Assembly: GCF_947507565.1 (NCBI RefSeq)
Contig: NC_089183.1
Coordinates: 1,364,001 to 1,428,000, forward strand
DNA length: 64,000 nt
Source: Oscarella lobularis
Taxonomy: Eukaryota > Porifera > Homoscleromorpha > Homosclerophorida > Oscarellidae
Direction: 5' to 3'
Position 1 is the stretch's first letter, and each line of letters starts with the position of its first letter. A program made the position numbers and the translations under genes. Under the pieces are notes generated by a model. The model was not told the DNA's origin and ran no database searches. It saw nothing but the letters and a program-made list of their open reading frames with translations. Positions 12,410 through 24,880 of this stretch are shown piece after piece.

Positions 12410-14549
12410 GGAGACGGACTTCTTCACCTGTGGCTGCTTGGAAAAATTGTGTTGAAGTAGCTGAATATCTAATCGCCAATGGAATTGACATTGAACTTCG
12501 AAACAACGTGAGACTGTGTGAAAGTACTTGGAGAAGAAATGTGATTTTCATTTAGATGGGCGAGGCACCTTTTCTTCTGGCTTGTCAATATGGAAACGCT
12601 GCTCTTGTAGATCTGTTGATATCAAAGGGATGCAATGTTTTGGCAGAGTGTAATATGAGACGAGGATGAGCGGACTGAAGCTAAAGGTGTAAAGCAGTAT
12701 ATTTGCAGTTGGGAGTACCGTAGGAGCTCTTGCTTCGGCGATCATCGATAGAAATTTTGAAATCACAAAGAAATTAGTGGAATGGGGATTTGACATTAAC
12801 ACAACGTGTAAAAAGGTAGTTCAACGTCTTTAAAAAATTAGAAGAAATTTGGGTTTAGATAGGCTACACTGCCTTGCACTGGTGAAGGAAGTGCCAAAAT
12901 TGCAAATTTCTTGATTGACAACGGAGCAAATCTAGAGCTAAAACAAAGGTGTGCTTGCTTACTAATATATTGAATGTTGTTTCTTCGAAACATTTATGCC
13001 AATTTTACTGATTAGTTTGGAGAGACTCCAATTATGATTGCCGTTTCTAATGGCCAAGTCAATTTATTTGATTTACTAATTTCGAAGGGATGCGACGTTC
13101 GGGCGAAGGACAAGGTAGTTCTCTCGTTAGAAAAGTCTATTAGGAAATGATAATTATAATTGAATTTTTAGTGTGGTCACGAACTATTAGTAGCCGCAGT
13201 TTGGGGAAAAGATTTGATATGTTCAAGAAGGTTCTTAAAATGGGATCTGATGTGAATGAAACTGTAAGATCAAAATAATTTTTTTCGATTACTAAGTACT
13301 TTTTAGAATGGCCGCGCTTGCCTTGATTGGGCCGCAAAATATGATTCAGCTAGCATTGCTTCATTACTTTTAGAGCAAGGAGCAGATTTGGAAGCTCGAA
13401 ACAAAGTTGAAGTTTCTATTAAGACGAGGCATCCAGATTTTTATTTTGATTTCTTTATACATGTAGTGGGAACAAACGCCCTTCCTTTGTGCCATCGTGT
13501 GCGGCAGCAATAACGTAGCCAGTTTACTTGCTACGAAAGGATGCAACATTCACGCCAAAGACAAGGCAGGAGTTTCATTAAAAAGCCAGCTTACCTAACT
13601 TTGTTTTTAATTCAAGGATGGGCGTGGAGCTTTTGTTCTGGCGTGCAAGAGATGCCGTTTCGATACTGTCCAGCTTCTTCTATCCAAATTTGATTATCTG
13701 AATGAGGTTTATCTAAATAAACGGCAGGGGTAGACTCGAATTTTTGTTCTTGTTCAGGACGGTGCTGCTATGTTGCACTGGGCAGCTCTGAATGATTATC
13801 AACGTATTGCTACGTTGCTCATTTCACGTGGAGTTGATTTAGAAGCCAAAGACGAGAGGTATTGCTATTGCTATTATAAATATTGTCTTGTAACGCCCTT
13901 TTGATGTACCTAGTGGGGCTGTACTCCATTTCTCACTGCCGTCGAATTTGGGTCGGACAACACCATCGATTTACTGACATCAAAAAATGCAATATCTTTG
14001 CAAAAGCACGAGACGGAGCATCCGCTCTCGATCTCGCAATTATGGGAGGACGCCTTGACTTGTTTCGACGTTTCGTCAGTGCAGAACTGGCCCTCAATTA
14101 TCTCACCCAGGTTTGCATAGGTCAGATAAAACACTAGTCTCACTTGTTTTGCTAGGAAACTCGCGATTTCCTTGCTCAGTTGGTGGCAGATGGAAACGAA
14201 GAAGCGTCCAAATATTTGATAGAGGTTAGTCATCAAGTCCCAAAAGTATTCCTACTGAAACCAAGATATGCTTTAGGTGGAGGGTCTTTTTTATGTTCTG
14301 CAGAAAGACGACGTTGTGTTTGCCAAGTTCGGATCAGAGCGTGTTGATCTGAGTGACAACTTCTGCAGCGCCCTGCCACTTGAAACCGACGTGAAAATCT
14401 TAGAATGATCTAAATTTATAGATATTGTTTAGAACGTTGCAATTGGTGATGGAGGAGAGGCCGAGCAAGCGTTTGTTCCCAAGGCTCCGGAGAGCTCGCC
14501 AAAAGAGCAGATCAGTTCTAGCACAGACAACTCTTGTATTGTACAGTAG
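12410..14549 (+). pseudogene. ankyrin-repeat protein gene, frameshifted
   Basis: About a dozen small exons, most encoding one ankyrin unit, separated by 45-70-nt introns: 12410-12507 (VAAWKNCVEVAEYLIANG), one from 12555, one from about 12707, then more to a last exon ending in TAG at 14549. Typical ankyrin cores such as LDWAAKYDSASIASLLLEQG and MLHWAALNDYQRIATLLISRG are clear. Frame breaks occur near 12875 (missing bases after LHW), near 13217 (GGAAAAGATTT) and in an A6 run near 13981, so as it stands it cannot make one protein. Several breaks are one base in A-runs, so assembly error is possible. One intron, 13566-13616, begins with GC. The 3' end has a decayed twin at 40596. Confidence 0.75.
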
Positions 14550-15284
14550 AGCTGACAGTCTCAGAGAATGAACCCTCACGCTCCTGCGCTGTTTGGCGTT
14601 GTCGGGCCGTATTTTATCTGGCGTTTGAAACTGAAAACTTTTGTACTAAGTGGAGAACGTCACGAGGATACGTACAGCGTTTGTGAAATTGCAGCAACTG
14701 CCCAATTAGTCAAATTTCACGCACTAGTCATTTTTTGCTACTGAGGATAATCTTGCTTGTTGCAAAAGAATGTCACCTTCACTTTTAAGAAAAGGCTCCA
14801 TTTGCCTTCTAACCTAGTTAGGTGTAAAGGAAGACTATAAAAGGAGGAATTTTGAGCTGACTTCTGTTCTGCTGTAGAGGAGGAGGATGCCGTCAAATTT
14901 TAATTGCGCACATATCTTTGCAATTCGCAGTCCAATTTTAATTGCGCACATATCTTTGGAATTCGCAGTCAAATTTACCCTGCAAAATGATGTACAGAGA
15001 TGATAGCGCGCGTTTCCTTGTCGATGAACTCAGAACTCTGCCTTCAAACGGTACTTGTTGAAGATAAGAAACCGTAGCCACGTCGGAGATATCTTCTATT
15101 ATATCCCTGGCCACGTCATAGGCTTACTTTGACCATGCTTTGACCGGATTGTTGCAGAATCGTCGCTGAGTAGCCATAGCCTTGTTATTTCTTTTGGCGT
15201 CAGCATCGAAAGAGCTACGCATGGATTCGTACGGTAGCAGACAGACGCTATAGACAGACGGTATTCCAGTGAGTGGGGCTCGGT
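14550..15284. other. intergenic, decayed duplicate of 40.7-41.1 kb
   Basis: Around 14695-14755 the sequence resembles the 3' flank of the CTHRC1-like gene at about 41050-41115 (gcagcaactgc.ca.ttagtc). It belongs to the duplicated ankyrin/CTHRC1 block. No functional gene seen. Confidence 0.4.
14893..14968. repeat. 38-bp direct repeat, two copies
   Basis: Two nearly identical 38-bp units in tandem (14893-14930 and 14931-14968), each ending in attcgcag, followed by the first bases of a third. Confidence 0.8.
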
Positions 15285-15620
15285 CTTTCTTTGACTGAGG
15301 ATATTCTTTATGTACGATTATAGTGCATATCTATCCTACCTCACGATTGGCCGTTCCATAACCGCCTCCACTGTCTGCAGCTTGAAGGAAAGACATTCCT
15401 AATGCAGTTCAATTTTTAAGTAAGTCTTGGTCAATAAATAGCAAAGTACCTGTAGAAGGTTTCCGTCAATTCTATACCCACTGCTTCCAGTTTATGGAAT
15501 AACGGTGTTGTTCTCTCCTTTAAGGCTTGGGCTCTTCTGTCTTTTCTCGCAGCTCATTTGTTGCCCCTTTAGGGCCCTTTGATGTAGCTGTCACTTTCGT
15601 GCAACCTATCTCTTCCTGGC
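15285..15620 (-). pseudogene. CTHRC1-like remnant
   Basis: Scraps matching the minus-strand CTHRC1-like gene: the region complementary to the C-terminal exon (gaggatattctt, compare 41105) and part of the collagen exon (atctcttcctggca, compare 41757). Everything between is degraded. It sits just beyond the ankyrin gene, as in the duplicate at 40.6-42 kb. Confidence 0.5.
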
Positions 15621-15642
15621 ATTCGGTTATGTTCTGAGATCT

Positions 15643-16215
15643 TATCGAAATTACAAAAATTCTGCAGGCACCTCACATAAGGTAAAGTACTGAACAATAC
15701 CAAACAGGAAAATGAAAACACTTCGTAGATTCAGCTTCCTTCAGGAGCAGCAGTAAAAGTGGAAGCTCGAACGTGGGGCATGAACGTTTTTTGTTCAAGT
15801 TAGTGAAGAAGATCGACGTAAAACAGAGGATTTTGCGGAAACAACGATGGAAGTCCAGGCAAGGATTTGCTTGGATCAAACGGTCGAATGTATACTAAAA
15901 ATGAAGGAAATATTGTTGAAGACGCTTTCACAAATGCCTGGAGGTTTGGCCTATATTTAATTTTTCAAACATCGTTTATTGATGTTTGGCTTAGAGTAAT
16001 ATCAGAGGAAAATTTGTAATGAAGAGCTTGAGCAGATAGAGAAGGACGATCCCGAGATACCTAGCGATAGCTTCTTAGGAAACGACAAAGTCAAGGGAAC
16101 GTTTGGCTGCTCTCTAAATGACGACTCTATTTTGCAGCGACTCGGAGCAGACGATTCCATTACCGGTATGCCTAAGACCACAAATAAATTTGAGCCAGAT
16201 CTGTGCAACATTTGA
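15643..16215 (+). pseudogene. partial copy of VWDE-like exons 9-11
   Basis: High-identity copy of 7735-8330: end of exon 9 (KNSAGTSHK), an intron, exon 10 (QLPSGAAVKVEARTWGMNV) with an extra T in a T-run that breaks the frame, the next intron and the start of exon 11. No 5' or 3' remainder, so a truncated duplication. Confidence 0.8.
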
Positions 16216-18098
16216 GAAGTTTTTTCATTAACAGTTGTACCTTTTTTTCAATTTCTTTTCTAGGAATAAGGAAGCAGAAGAAAGAAAAAGGGCAGAAACT
16301 CCGCGCCATAGAATTGCCCTAATTTTAAATACCGTGATGCTCCAGGGGTTCGAACCTGCTCTCTCACAAAGGCAAGTAGCATAGATCCTATTCTTTCCCG
16401 TCGCTATCGCCTTTTTATCCTGGTCTCCTTTTCGGAAATCTGGCAGATGTTGGGAACCTGTATCTTATCTGGAAAGTCTCTCGTAAAATATTGAGTGCGG
16501 AGGTCATGAAAAGGCAGAGAAAATGGCTTTGTAGCTCTTTTAGCAGACAATTTTTGCTAGCTTTCTGTAGTAGTAGTCCTCGTCATATGTGAAAGGGTCC
16601 TGAGCACGACCCTTGTGCATTAGATTGAAACTGCTCCGGGATCTTTCCTGGAAGATCTCGTGTGCGAGAGGAATTAAAAAAGGCGCGTTGCAAGTAGGCA
16701 AACCCACGTAAAAGTCGTGATTTTTATTAAATATAAACCCGGAAATAAACTGGAAGTAGCAAAAAATTTGCGCAGGTCTTCCTGTCGTTGCTGTCCACCT
16801 GCACAGGCCGTGAGGGCCAGTACCGGCTTCGGTTGGGTGGGGCCCCGGTCAACCTCGCTACTCCCCCGTCGGAGTTGGAGCCTGTTTAGTCTCCCGGCTC
16901 GGACGCCTGGGACCGACAGCGCTCGGATGTGAGTGCTGCCGGCCTGATTCCAGGGGGACCGCTATTGTAACCCACGGCGTCTTGCCCAAGTGGGGTGGCA
17001 GTTTATCACTCGTGCCACCGGAGTAGGGGTTGTGCTCCCCTGCGTTCAAGCCACTTTTAACCTCTCTGGCTCAAGAGTTGGGCCAGTTTTATTTAGTCAC
17101 CTCGGGGCCCGGAGGTGAACGACCACATCGGAAAGCTTGTCGAATGTGCCCGCGTTTGAGCCATGTAGTAACGTCCCTGGTCTTCTGTGATTCACACATT
17201 CTTCTTCAGTTTGTCTCCAATTGTCCTCCAACGTCAAATCCATTTAATGATTCAACGCAAAGCCATTTGGATTAACGGCCGGGAGAAAATGCAGGAAAGC
17301 AACCGTTGTCTTAGTCCTTCTAACACATAAAAAACTCTTGTCATAATAACAATTACACTAACTCCATTCTTATAGAACGGCTACAATAAAAAGACGAACT
17401 GCAGTAGCCAGGTTAATTAAGCACGACTCACTTTTCGAATCTAGGAGAAAATAATCTTTCGTATAAACGTACGGCCTGCTGAAGCAACTCAAATCACTAC
17501 CACGTGGTTCGGCAGCATAGCATAGATGACGCCGTCAAAAAGTATTCCTTGAAATAGGAACAAAAAATGACTCAATACGTGTTGCAAGAGTCGTACGCGA
17601 ATATTCTTGTCCTTCTTTGACGCAAACACCAGGAAGGCTTTTCTTAGAAAACGATGACGTCAGAAAGTCTTTTTTCTAAGCGGCTACAATGAGAATTGAG
17701 ATATAATTACTACGCATGACTTCATTTACATTCCTCTCTTTATCCACGCCAGAAGAGTTCCGTGCAGGATGCGTCTAAAGAGATGAGGGAAACGAAAACA
17801 AGACCAAGTAGAGAAAAAATGTCCTGGGTAGAATCGCCAAGTGAACGTGAAAAAAGAGAACTTCCTTGTGTGCACAGAACCCAATATAGGCGCTCACCTG
17901 CAAGCTGAAATGTGCCCGTACTCCTGTAGGAGTTACAGTGCAGATCTTAACTGTAGAAATATGAACGAAGGTCACGTAACTGTGCAGGTTGCACAGAACT
18001 CCGCGTAGGTATAGAAACGACAAGCCGTCCTACATTTTTCCCAGCCACTTTTCCTGTGCCTGCACTGCGTTCCCGTATATAGAGTAGAGTATTCGGCG
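16216..18098. other. intergenic with a GC-rich repeat-like island
   Basis: AT-rich flank with an abrupt GC-rich island at about 16797-17160 unlike its surroundings, probably a transposed fragment of unknown type. No long ORF or tRNA fold could be supported. 17300-18050 holds nothing recognised; the promoter of the TPR/MYND gene must lie near its end. Confidence 0.35.
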
Positions 18099-21000
18099 AT
18101 GGATCGCCTTCGCAGTGCGAAGCCTCCAGCAGGTCGCTACGAATTCTCCAAAGTCGTCGTCGACGAAAAGACGTTTAGCGTTCTCGCCGTGAGTCACGCT
18201 CCACCGACTGGGGCTCCTCGAGAGGGCACAGCCCGTCCGTCGCGCACAGGCGACGCGACGATCGACGCGTTCAACGAGATGACACCGGAAGTTTATCTTT
18301 TTCCCAACTCGCCGCATCACGTCGCCCGTTGCACAGGCGCCGACATCGAATTCTTCACGAAGTAGAGTAGGACCTCGGCTTTCGGACATTCTGCGATTTC
18401 AGACGCCCGCACAGCAAATCTAGCGAACCGATTCTGGCTTCCTATGGCGCATTTGAAAGCCCAATCCCTGCCAGGAAGATGTGCCAGAGCTCGAAGCAAT
18501 AGACCAAACCCTCGTGATTTTATGAGAAGATTAGCGCGCGCAGGTCAAATCCTCCGCTTTCGGACAGCAGTATCGCTTTCGGACACGTATGCGTAGCTCA
18601 TTCAAATTTTAATGTTTCGCTTAGAATTTTTTTTCACAAAATTCTCTATCATAGAGCTTTCGAACGCAGTAAAGCTTTAGCCAAATGGTCTAGTCTATCG
18701 CATGCTAAAAATCGACGAATATACCGACATCGCACCTCGGTGTTCGGACACCAGTTATTCCGTTTGCAAAGCCCAAATCCGTTTCTAAAAGGACATTCTG
18801 AATTTTCTGTAAGGTATTTGAAACGATTTTCAAAAGCAGCTTAAAAAGAGTAACTTTGCTAAGCAATTGGGCTGTTTAGTGCATGAAAATGCATTTCTTG
18901 GGTTTGCTTTAGTAGCAATAAAACTAAATATAGCAACGAAAATACCCAAACTGGCACAGAAGCAAGCGGTGCGAAGAAAAAGTCCCCCTAAAACTTCGTA
19001 TTAATGAAAAATTCTGCCGCATACAGTACTTTACGCCAAATGCATTTGTCGTGCTGATTTTTATCGCAACGTCAGAAACATTACATAAAAGTACGCCTTT
19101 TTACAGTATCTGTCTCTGGAGTGCTCTTGACTTCCATAAGTAGAGCAAGTACATTTTTAGCAGCATCGAGATTCATGAAGATATCACAGCCAGAGTGTGA
19201 TACCAAGAATCTGAAATTCGATCTTTATATAAGAGCACTCAAACTGAAATTCTTAGAACGCAATAGATAAATTAATAAACGCAGATGGTCAGCTTGACGT
19301 AGCCTAAGAACTTGGCAATATACCAAACACTATGATAAAGTTTGAACAAACTGCATTTTGCGTAACGTCCTGTACTGGTATGTGACAGAATTTTTCAATA
19401 ATATGAAGTTTTAGGGTGACCTTTTCTTTGCACCGCTTGCTTCTGTACCAGTTTGGGTAATCTCGTTGCTATATTTAGTTTTATGGCTACTAAAGCAAAC
19501 CCAAGAAATGCATTTTCATGCACTAAACAGCCCAATAGCTTAGCAAAGTTACTCTTTTTTAAGCTGCTTTTGAAAATCGTTTTAAATACCTTACAGAAAA
19601 TTCAGAATGTCCTTTTAGAAACGGATTTGGGCTTTGCAAACGGAATAACTGGTGTCCGAACACCGAGGTGCGATGTCGGTATATTCGTCGATTTTTAGCA
19701 TGCGATAGACTAGACCATTTGGCTAAAGCTTTACTGCGTTCGAAAGCTCTATGATAGAGAATTTTGTGAAAAAAAATTCTAGGCGAAAAATTAAAATTTG
19801 AATGAGCTACGCATACGTGTCCGAAAAAGATACTGCTGTCCGAAAGCGGAGGATTTGACCTGCGCGCGCTAATCTTCTCATAAAATCATGAGGGTTTGGT
19901 CTATTGATTCGCGCTCTGGCACATCTTCCTGGCAGGGATTGGGCTTTCAAATGCGCCGTAGGAAGCCAGAATCGGTTCGCTAGATTTGCTGTGCGAGCGT
20001 CCGAAATCGCAGAATGTCCGAAAGCCGAGGTCCTACTCTACTACGCACGTGACACGAAAGACGACACGTGGCCCACAGGCGAACGCTGTTTTCAATGTCC
20101 CGAGTGCAACGAATCGGTGACAAACGTCTCCCTGAGCGTGATGGCAGTTGGAATGGCATCTCAAGTGCCTTCCGAGCACAACGATGCGAATCGGATCTCG
20201 ACGCATGCCCAGACTGCATCATCCCAAGTGCTATCGTCGATTTTTGAATCGATGCACGAACGAGTGGGGCGCCGACTCCTCGTGGGACCCGTGTCCTGAA
20301 CGCATCGTCATCTCGTTCGAAGCATTGCCCGAAGTGGCGGTGCCAACTGTCATACAACAGTGGAACGCCGTCGCAAAAGCCATTGACAATTACGACGTCG
20401 GATTGATAAAATATATTCATCGTCAGTGTCACGTGACATCGGACGACTTCCATCCCATTCGACCGCGTCTCGTCCAATTGAAACCTTCGGTAGAGATACC
20501 ACGTGACTACGACGACGGCGGCGGCGATGTCGTCGATTTGCGTCGACTCGGCGATCGCGCGGCGAAATTCAAGCAGTTCGGCGAGGCGTTGGAGCACTAC
20601 GATCGAGCGTTGGAAGCGAGTCGAGTCGACGCCCACTTAACCTACCATCGACGTTCGCAAGTGCATCAGCTTGCAAATCGGCTCGACGACGCGTTGCGCG
20701 ACGCCGAACTGTGCACGACGCTCAAACCCGACTGGGTGAAGGGATACCAGCGCAAAGCCGAGTGTCTCCTCGCGATCGGAGGTCGAGACAAGGAGACCAT
20801 CATCGTCATGGCGATCGCGTGCGATCTCGATACGCGCGACGAAAAGTCGGCGCGACTTCTCGCACGTGCTCTCGATCTCAACGAAGTCAATTCGAATCCG
20901 CATTATTTGGCGGCGGCAATCGCGACTCATCGCTATGCGCATCTCGACGCGTTTCTCCGTCTCGTCGTCGATCGACTGCAGAGCTTCCTCACCGAAGTTC

Positions 21001-22802
21001 CGCGCGAGCGAGCGGCGCACGATCACGACGAGTGGATCGTGATTGACGAGGACACGGGCGCGCACGTGCCAATGCGACTCGCTCGTCGGCAGCTCTACTT
21101 CATCGTCATGCTCTGCGACGAGGTCGTAGACGCGTTGCGCGCGTCCGCGTGCGAATCGGCGCGCCGTCGCGCCGAGTGGTTCGCCGATTTTCGCCGCTTC
21201 TACGTTCCCATGATGAAACGACTGCACGAGGTGATGTCGTCGACGGAGTGGGATCGGCGACGCAACGGGCTCCCTCTTGAGATCTTTCGTCGGATCACGT
21301 TGGTTCCGGCCGTCACTCGCGTGACGCGACGATGCGCGGAGGCGAAGGAGAAGCAGGGGAATCCGAAGAAGAAGCGACAGAAGAAGAAGCGTAAAGGTGA
21401 CGATGAAGAGGAGTCCGAGCGACGGCCGGAGACGGCGAAAACGTACGACGAGTTTGTCCAGCTGGCGGACGAGGAGCAGCGGAGAAAGGACAAAGCCTTG
21501 ATAGAGGCGAAGATAGAGGAACAGATGCGAAAGATTCAGTCGCTTCCGCCCGCTTTCGAGTCGAATCCATTGAGGCAGTATGGGCTAAGCGACGACTACC
21601 GGTATATGGCCCAGCTGAAAAGACATCTGTCACAAGATAGAGTGAGTCCTCTTTACTAGGAGAAGATTACATACCTCGAAATCCATTTCCTTGTCTCGTA
21701 GAATCGTTCTGAGAGCGAGATAGACAATTGGAAGGAAGTCGTCGATAAGGATCCTGATGTCATGACGACGGAGGAACTGCATAAATATCTGACGCAGCAC
21801 GGCATCTACCTGATGGGACGACTTCGACGCGAGAATCTCATCGAACAGGTGAAGAAGCTGCGCGTCTACAGCGACCTGAGTCCCGCGGATCAAATACTGA
21901 AAATTGTACCAGAAGTAAAAAAAAGAAAAAAAGAAAAGGAAGAGATTCTATCTAACCTTCGCGTCTTTTAGATTGAACACGAGGACGGATTTTACGTCAA
22001 TACCAACGTCGTGGGAAAATATCGTATTTCCGTTACCAAAGAAGGCAGGGAGACGTTCACCGCTGTATACGGACTCGGCGAAGTGGTCGACGAAGACAAT
22101 CGCACCGACTCGGACTCTTCCATAGTCTACCTTGCCCCGGACGAATGCGAGCGACTTCACTGCTCGTTCGAGCCGAACGAGATGACGCTCGGCGTTCCGT
22201 CTGAAATGATCAAACCGATCATGGAGTTCAACGAGGACAGAAAGAAGTACGTTGTGACGTTGAAGCAAACGGTGTTGCCATTCGATCAGTGTCATCAGTT
22301 CGAAGCCGTTCGGAAGTGCGTCAAAGAGTTGGAGATGTTGAGCGATTTGGCCGATACGAAGATCTCCGATCTGTCGCACGAAGCGATATCATCATCGCCC
22401 GTTCCACATCTCGGCGCGATCGAGGCGGCAATCGATTCGGCGAGGAAAGTTTTTCGTCTATTGACGACGTACGATTCGATGTCAAAAGCGGAACGAGCGT
22501 CTCTCGTCGCTTTGATGCAGCGAACGCAGGGATGGGACTTCGATCGCCGTCTCGTCGATTTCGTGTTCCAAAATGTTCACGTCACATGCGGCGACGCGTC
22601 GACTGTGGAGCCGCTTCGCGAAGTCGACCTCAACGTGAAAATGGGTCGCGATGACGTCGTCAAGACGGCGACCGCGCGCAGTTGCGCTTCGTGCGGAAAG
22701 GCCGAGACGAAGATGAAGTGCGGACGGTGCAAGAGCGTCTACTACTGCAATCGGGTGTGCCAGAAGACCGACTACAAGCGGCACAAGTCGATATGTAGAT
22801 AG
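18099..22802 (+). CDS. TPR-like and MYND zinc-finger protein, first exon interrupted by a TIR element
   Basis: Coding exons: 18099-18364 and 20041-20116 (one exon split by the element at 18365-20040), 20166-21641, 21702-21905, 21972-22802. Removing the element plus one TA and a 49-nt intron at 20117-20165 leaves one open frame of about 950 aa, all junctions in phase. The middle has a TPR-like helical repeat (AKFKQFGEALEHYDRALEAS, 20565-20760), then a Lys/Glu-rich coiled segment (21340-21560). The end is a classical MYND finger: CASCG.....MKCGRCKSVYYCNRVCQ...YKRHKSIC (22683-22798). MYND fingers usually bind proline-rich partners, so an intracellular adaptor is likely. GC-rich codon use sets it apart from its neighbours. 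With the element in place the first part ends at AAG TAG, so this allele is probably broken unless translation starts downstream, for example within the 20166 exon. Confidence 0.8.
18365..20038. mobile_element. palindromic TIR DNA transposon, non-autonomous, TA target duplication
   Basis: The left arm (from GAGTAGGACC at 18365 to about 19045) and right arm (about 19357-20038, ending GGTCCTACTC) are near-perfect inverted copies, roughly 680 bp each, around a ~310-bp centre. A TA flanks both ends (18363-18364 and 20039-20040), and removing one copy restores the host codon AAG-TAC-GCA. The arms contain repeated TTCGGAC motifs, possible transposase sites. No transposase ORF, so a foldback or MITE-like passenger using a TA-targeting transposase (Tc1/mariner-like or similar). 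Confidence 0.9.
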
Positions 22803-24180
22803 CTTCGTACAATATTTTTTCTTGCTTGATGATTGTTCTTTTCTTGGTCGAGCCAAGTTCGATTGTTTGTCGTTTTGTGTCGTGTTATCTGTTTTTTTTG
22901 TTGAACTGATGCCGTCGTTTTTGCGACTATTGCGTCTACGGCAAACTTTCCCTCGTTCACAATCCACAACTGACGGAAGTCAGTACGTCTATTTGCACTC
23001 GCCTTTTAAGCTGAGGGAGGCAATCGCTGGAGAATATAATCCATCGTTTAGTCCTCCTGTCTTTTGGAGGCAATGACGCTTAAATTGATTTCAGCACAGA
23101 GACAGCATTCATTTTCCCCAAACCAATTGTCGGTCTGTGTTCTACTGCTTGCCTTGCTTCTCTACTAAAAAATAGCAGTGAACAGAGGAAGAAAGAGAAA
23201 GCCAATTGTGACAACAAAAACAATAGATTGCTCAACAACAGATAAGAGACTACTTCTGATCCAGATTGACATCATATTTAACCAAATGAAAGACGTTTTC
23301 ACCAGTCTGAAGATAAATCGGTCCCTGAGACCCCCTGACACAGGGAGGGACATATTTATCCTCAGACTGGACCAGTGAGTCTGTCCTTACCTTGCTCCAA
23401 GTCTACTTTTCTCGTGACGAATATCATAGTGAACTTAGTTCTTCTGCTCAACTCGATGTTCTGATCAGTGAACAGACGCCAGCGAAATAGTCGCCTGCCG
23501 ATAATTTCGTCGAACTGATTTGAGAGCTTCTCTGCTTCAGTTGATCGAGCGAGAGCCACCTAGACTAAGAGAGAATGTTTTCAGCGGTCGTCTAGATTTC
23601 ATCAGGTTTACTAGCGTTTCTTGCTGAATTCACTTTGAGGCTGACAAAATAGATCCAATAGTCGCCTCCGCTAGCAGTCTAGAGCGCGGTTGGAGGTCGA
23701 AAACGAAAGAAAAGAGACCTTGGTAGTTTCGTTTTCTATTTTCGTCGCGATGGAACCCGACAGGACGCCAAATTCGTCCAATTGCCTGACGTGTAGAGTG
23801 TCAGACAAGTTGGACAAGTTGAAAAGACGTGCTAAGCGAAGAAAAAATAGGCAAATGAGACCGAGCATGCGTAAACAGTTCGTAAACAGAATCTCGCGAA
23901 ATGCGGAACATGAATGGTTTCCGTGCGCCGTTTCTAAGCAGCAAACTCCAGACTTTCGGCGCAAATGGCGACAGATATAATTTACGATAGAAAGGTCTGT
24001 GTCTAAGTGCTCCAAAAGGCACCAAACAAACTGTATTCCAAAATCCAGCGAGAGACAAGACAAGGAGTAATTGAAGAATTGACAAGAATAAACGAGGATT
24101 TGGAGCTTGTAAGGAAAAACACTGACTAAGTCGGTCGACATATCGAAACTGCATGAAACTGAAAATTGAGGCCGTATCCA
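22803..24180. other. intergenic with a decayed receptor-derived segment
   Basis: No complete gene. The stretch 23830-24110 is duplicated at 28210-28450 upstream of the second Frizzled-like gene. Inside it, 23965-24010 resembles part of receptor exon 6 (the MATDIIY region at about 26860). A 96-codon reading frame ends at 23980 but has no counterpart frame in the duplicate, so I do not call it a gene. Confidence 0.4.
23302..23370. repeat. 25-bp inverted repeat (hairpin)
   Basis: Arms 23302-23326 (starting ccagtctga) and 23346-23370 (ending cagactgg) are imperfect reverse complements around a 19-nt loop. No flanking duplication was recognised; it may be a tiny foldback element or an RNA hairpin. 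Confidence 0.6.
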
Positions 24181-24285
24181 TGCATGCATGACTATAAGAG
24201 GGAGGGGCGCATGCATGAGGAGAAGCCTCTCTAAACAAGCTGACGCCTTTGTCATTAGTCATTAGCCTCGCTTCCTCCTCTCTGT
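24181..24285 (+). promoter_or_regulatory. conserved upstream block of Frizzled-like genes, copy 1
   Basis: A block with tgcatgcatgact, an A/G-rich TATA-like stretch (tataagag) and a conserved leader (caagctgacgcctttgtc) is shared with 28523-28632, directly ahead of the first exon in both places. Copy 1 now stands before a dead first exon. Read as core promoter plus 5' UTR. Confidence 0.4.
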
Positions 24286-24289
24286 CAGC

Positions 24290-24740
24290 GATGCTGACAG
24301 AAGTCGACTCATGCACTTCAAAAAATTCGAAGTCACATGAAACTGATTTGTCTCGGATTGGGGGTTGACCGTTTTGATTAAACTTACTGCTACGCCCGTC
24401 TACGTTTACTACTTCGTCTCGATAACTTCTTCGGTAAGTACAATGCACTTCGCGCGCTTGAAGGTCGCCGCGCGCTTTCAGTATAGAAACGAAACCAACT
24501 AAAGATGCAGGCTTTGCTTTACAAAGTTATCAGTCCCCTTTCAATAGGAAGCCTCTATGGACTGTAAATAGGAATCGGTTCAAGTGGTTTCCATACCGAT
24601 GCTAAATCAATGAGTGTGCCGTTCGGTGTTTCCCCATTGGAGTGCGAACAACTTATTAACGAACGACGATGGTAATGTACGATTCTGCGGGAACTACCAA
24701 AAGCAGATGGAGATTTTTGAATACAATAATACGACATAAT
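24290..24740 (+). pseudogene. Frizzled-like receptor remnant, exons 1 and 2 start
   Basis: Exon 1 copy (24290-24433, followed by gtaagtacaatg) and the beginning of exon 2 (about 24549-24740) closely match the gene at 28642, but with start-region changes, in-frame stops and loss of the rest. Breaks off before the CRD is complete. Confidence 0.75.
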
Positions 24741-24773
24741 GCGAAGGTCGGTTCAATTTCCAAAGCCACGTAT

Positions 24774-24880
24774 CTGAAACTGATTTGTCTCGGTATACTC
24801 TCGGACTAGGCCTGATTCATTGCTTTGCTTATCTTCACCGTCACTCCGGTTACTACGTTGTGAAGACAACTACTTCGTCT
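24774..24880 (+). pseudogene. second orphan Frizzled-like first exon
   Basis: Another exon 1 relic (LKLICLG.. and ..TVTPVT traces, donor gtaagtactg at 24881) immediately before the complete gene at 25163. It has lost its frame. Confidence 0.6.

Noticed and set aside
16330-16352. GGTTCGAACC that looks like a tRNA B-box
   Set aside because: The flanks do not pair as a T-arm, and no A-box or acceptor stem is found at the right distance.
23690-23980. 96-codon + ORF rich in Lys/Arg
   Set aside because: The paralogous stretch at 28210-28450 does not keep the frame, and part of it derives from a receptor exon.
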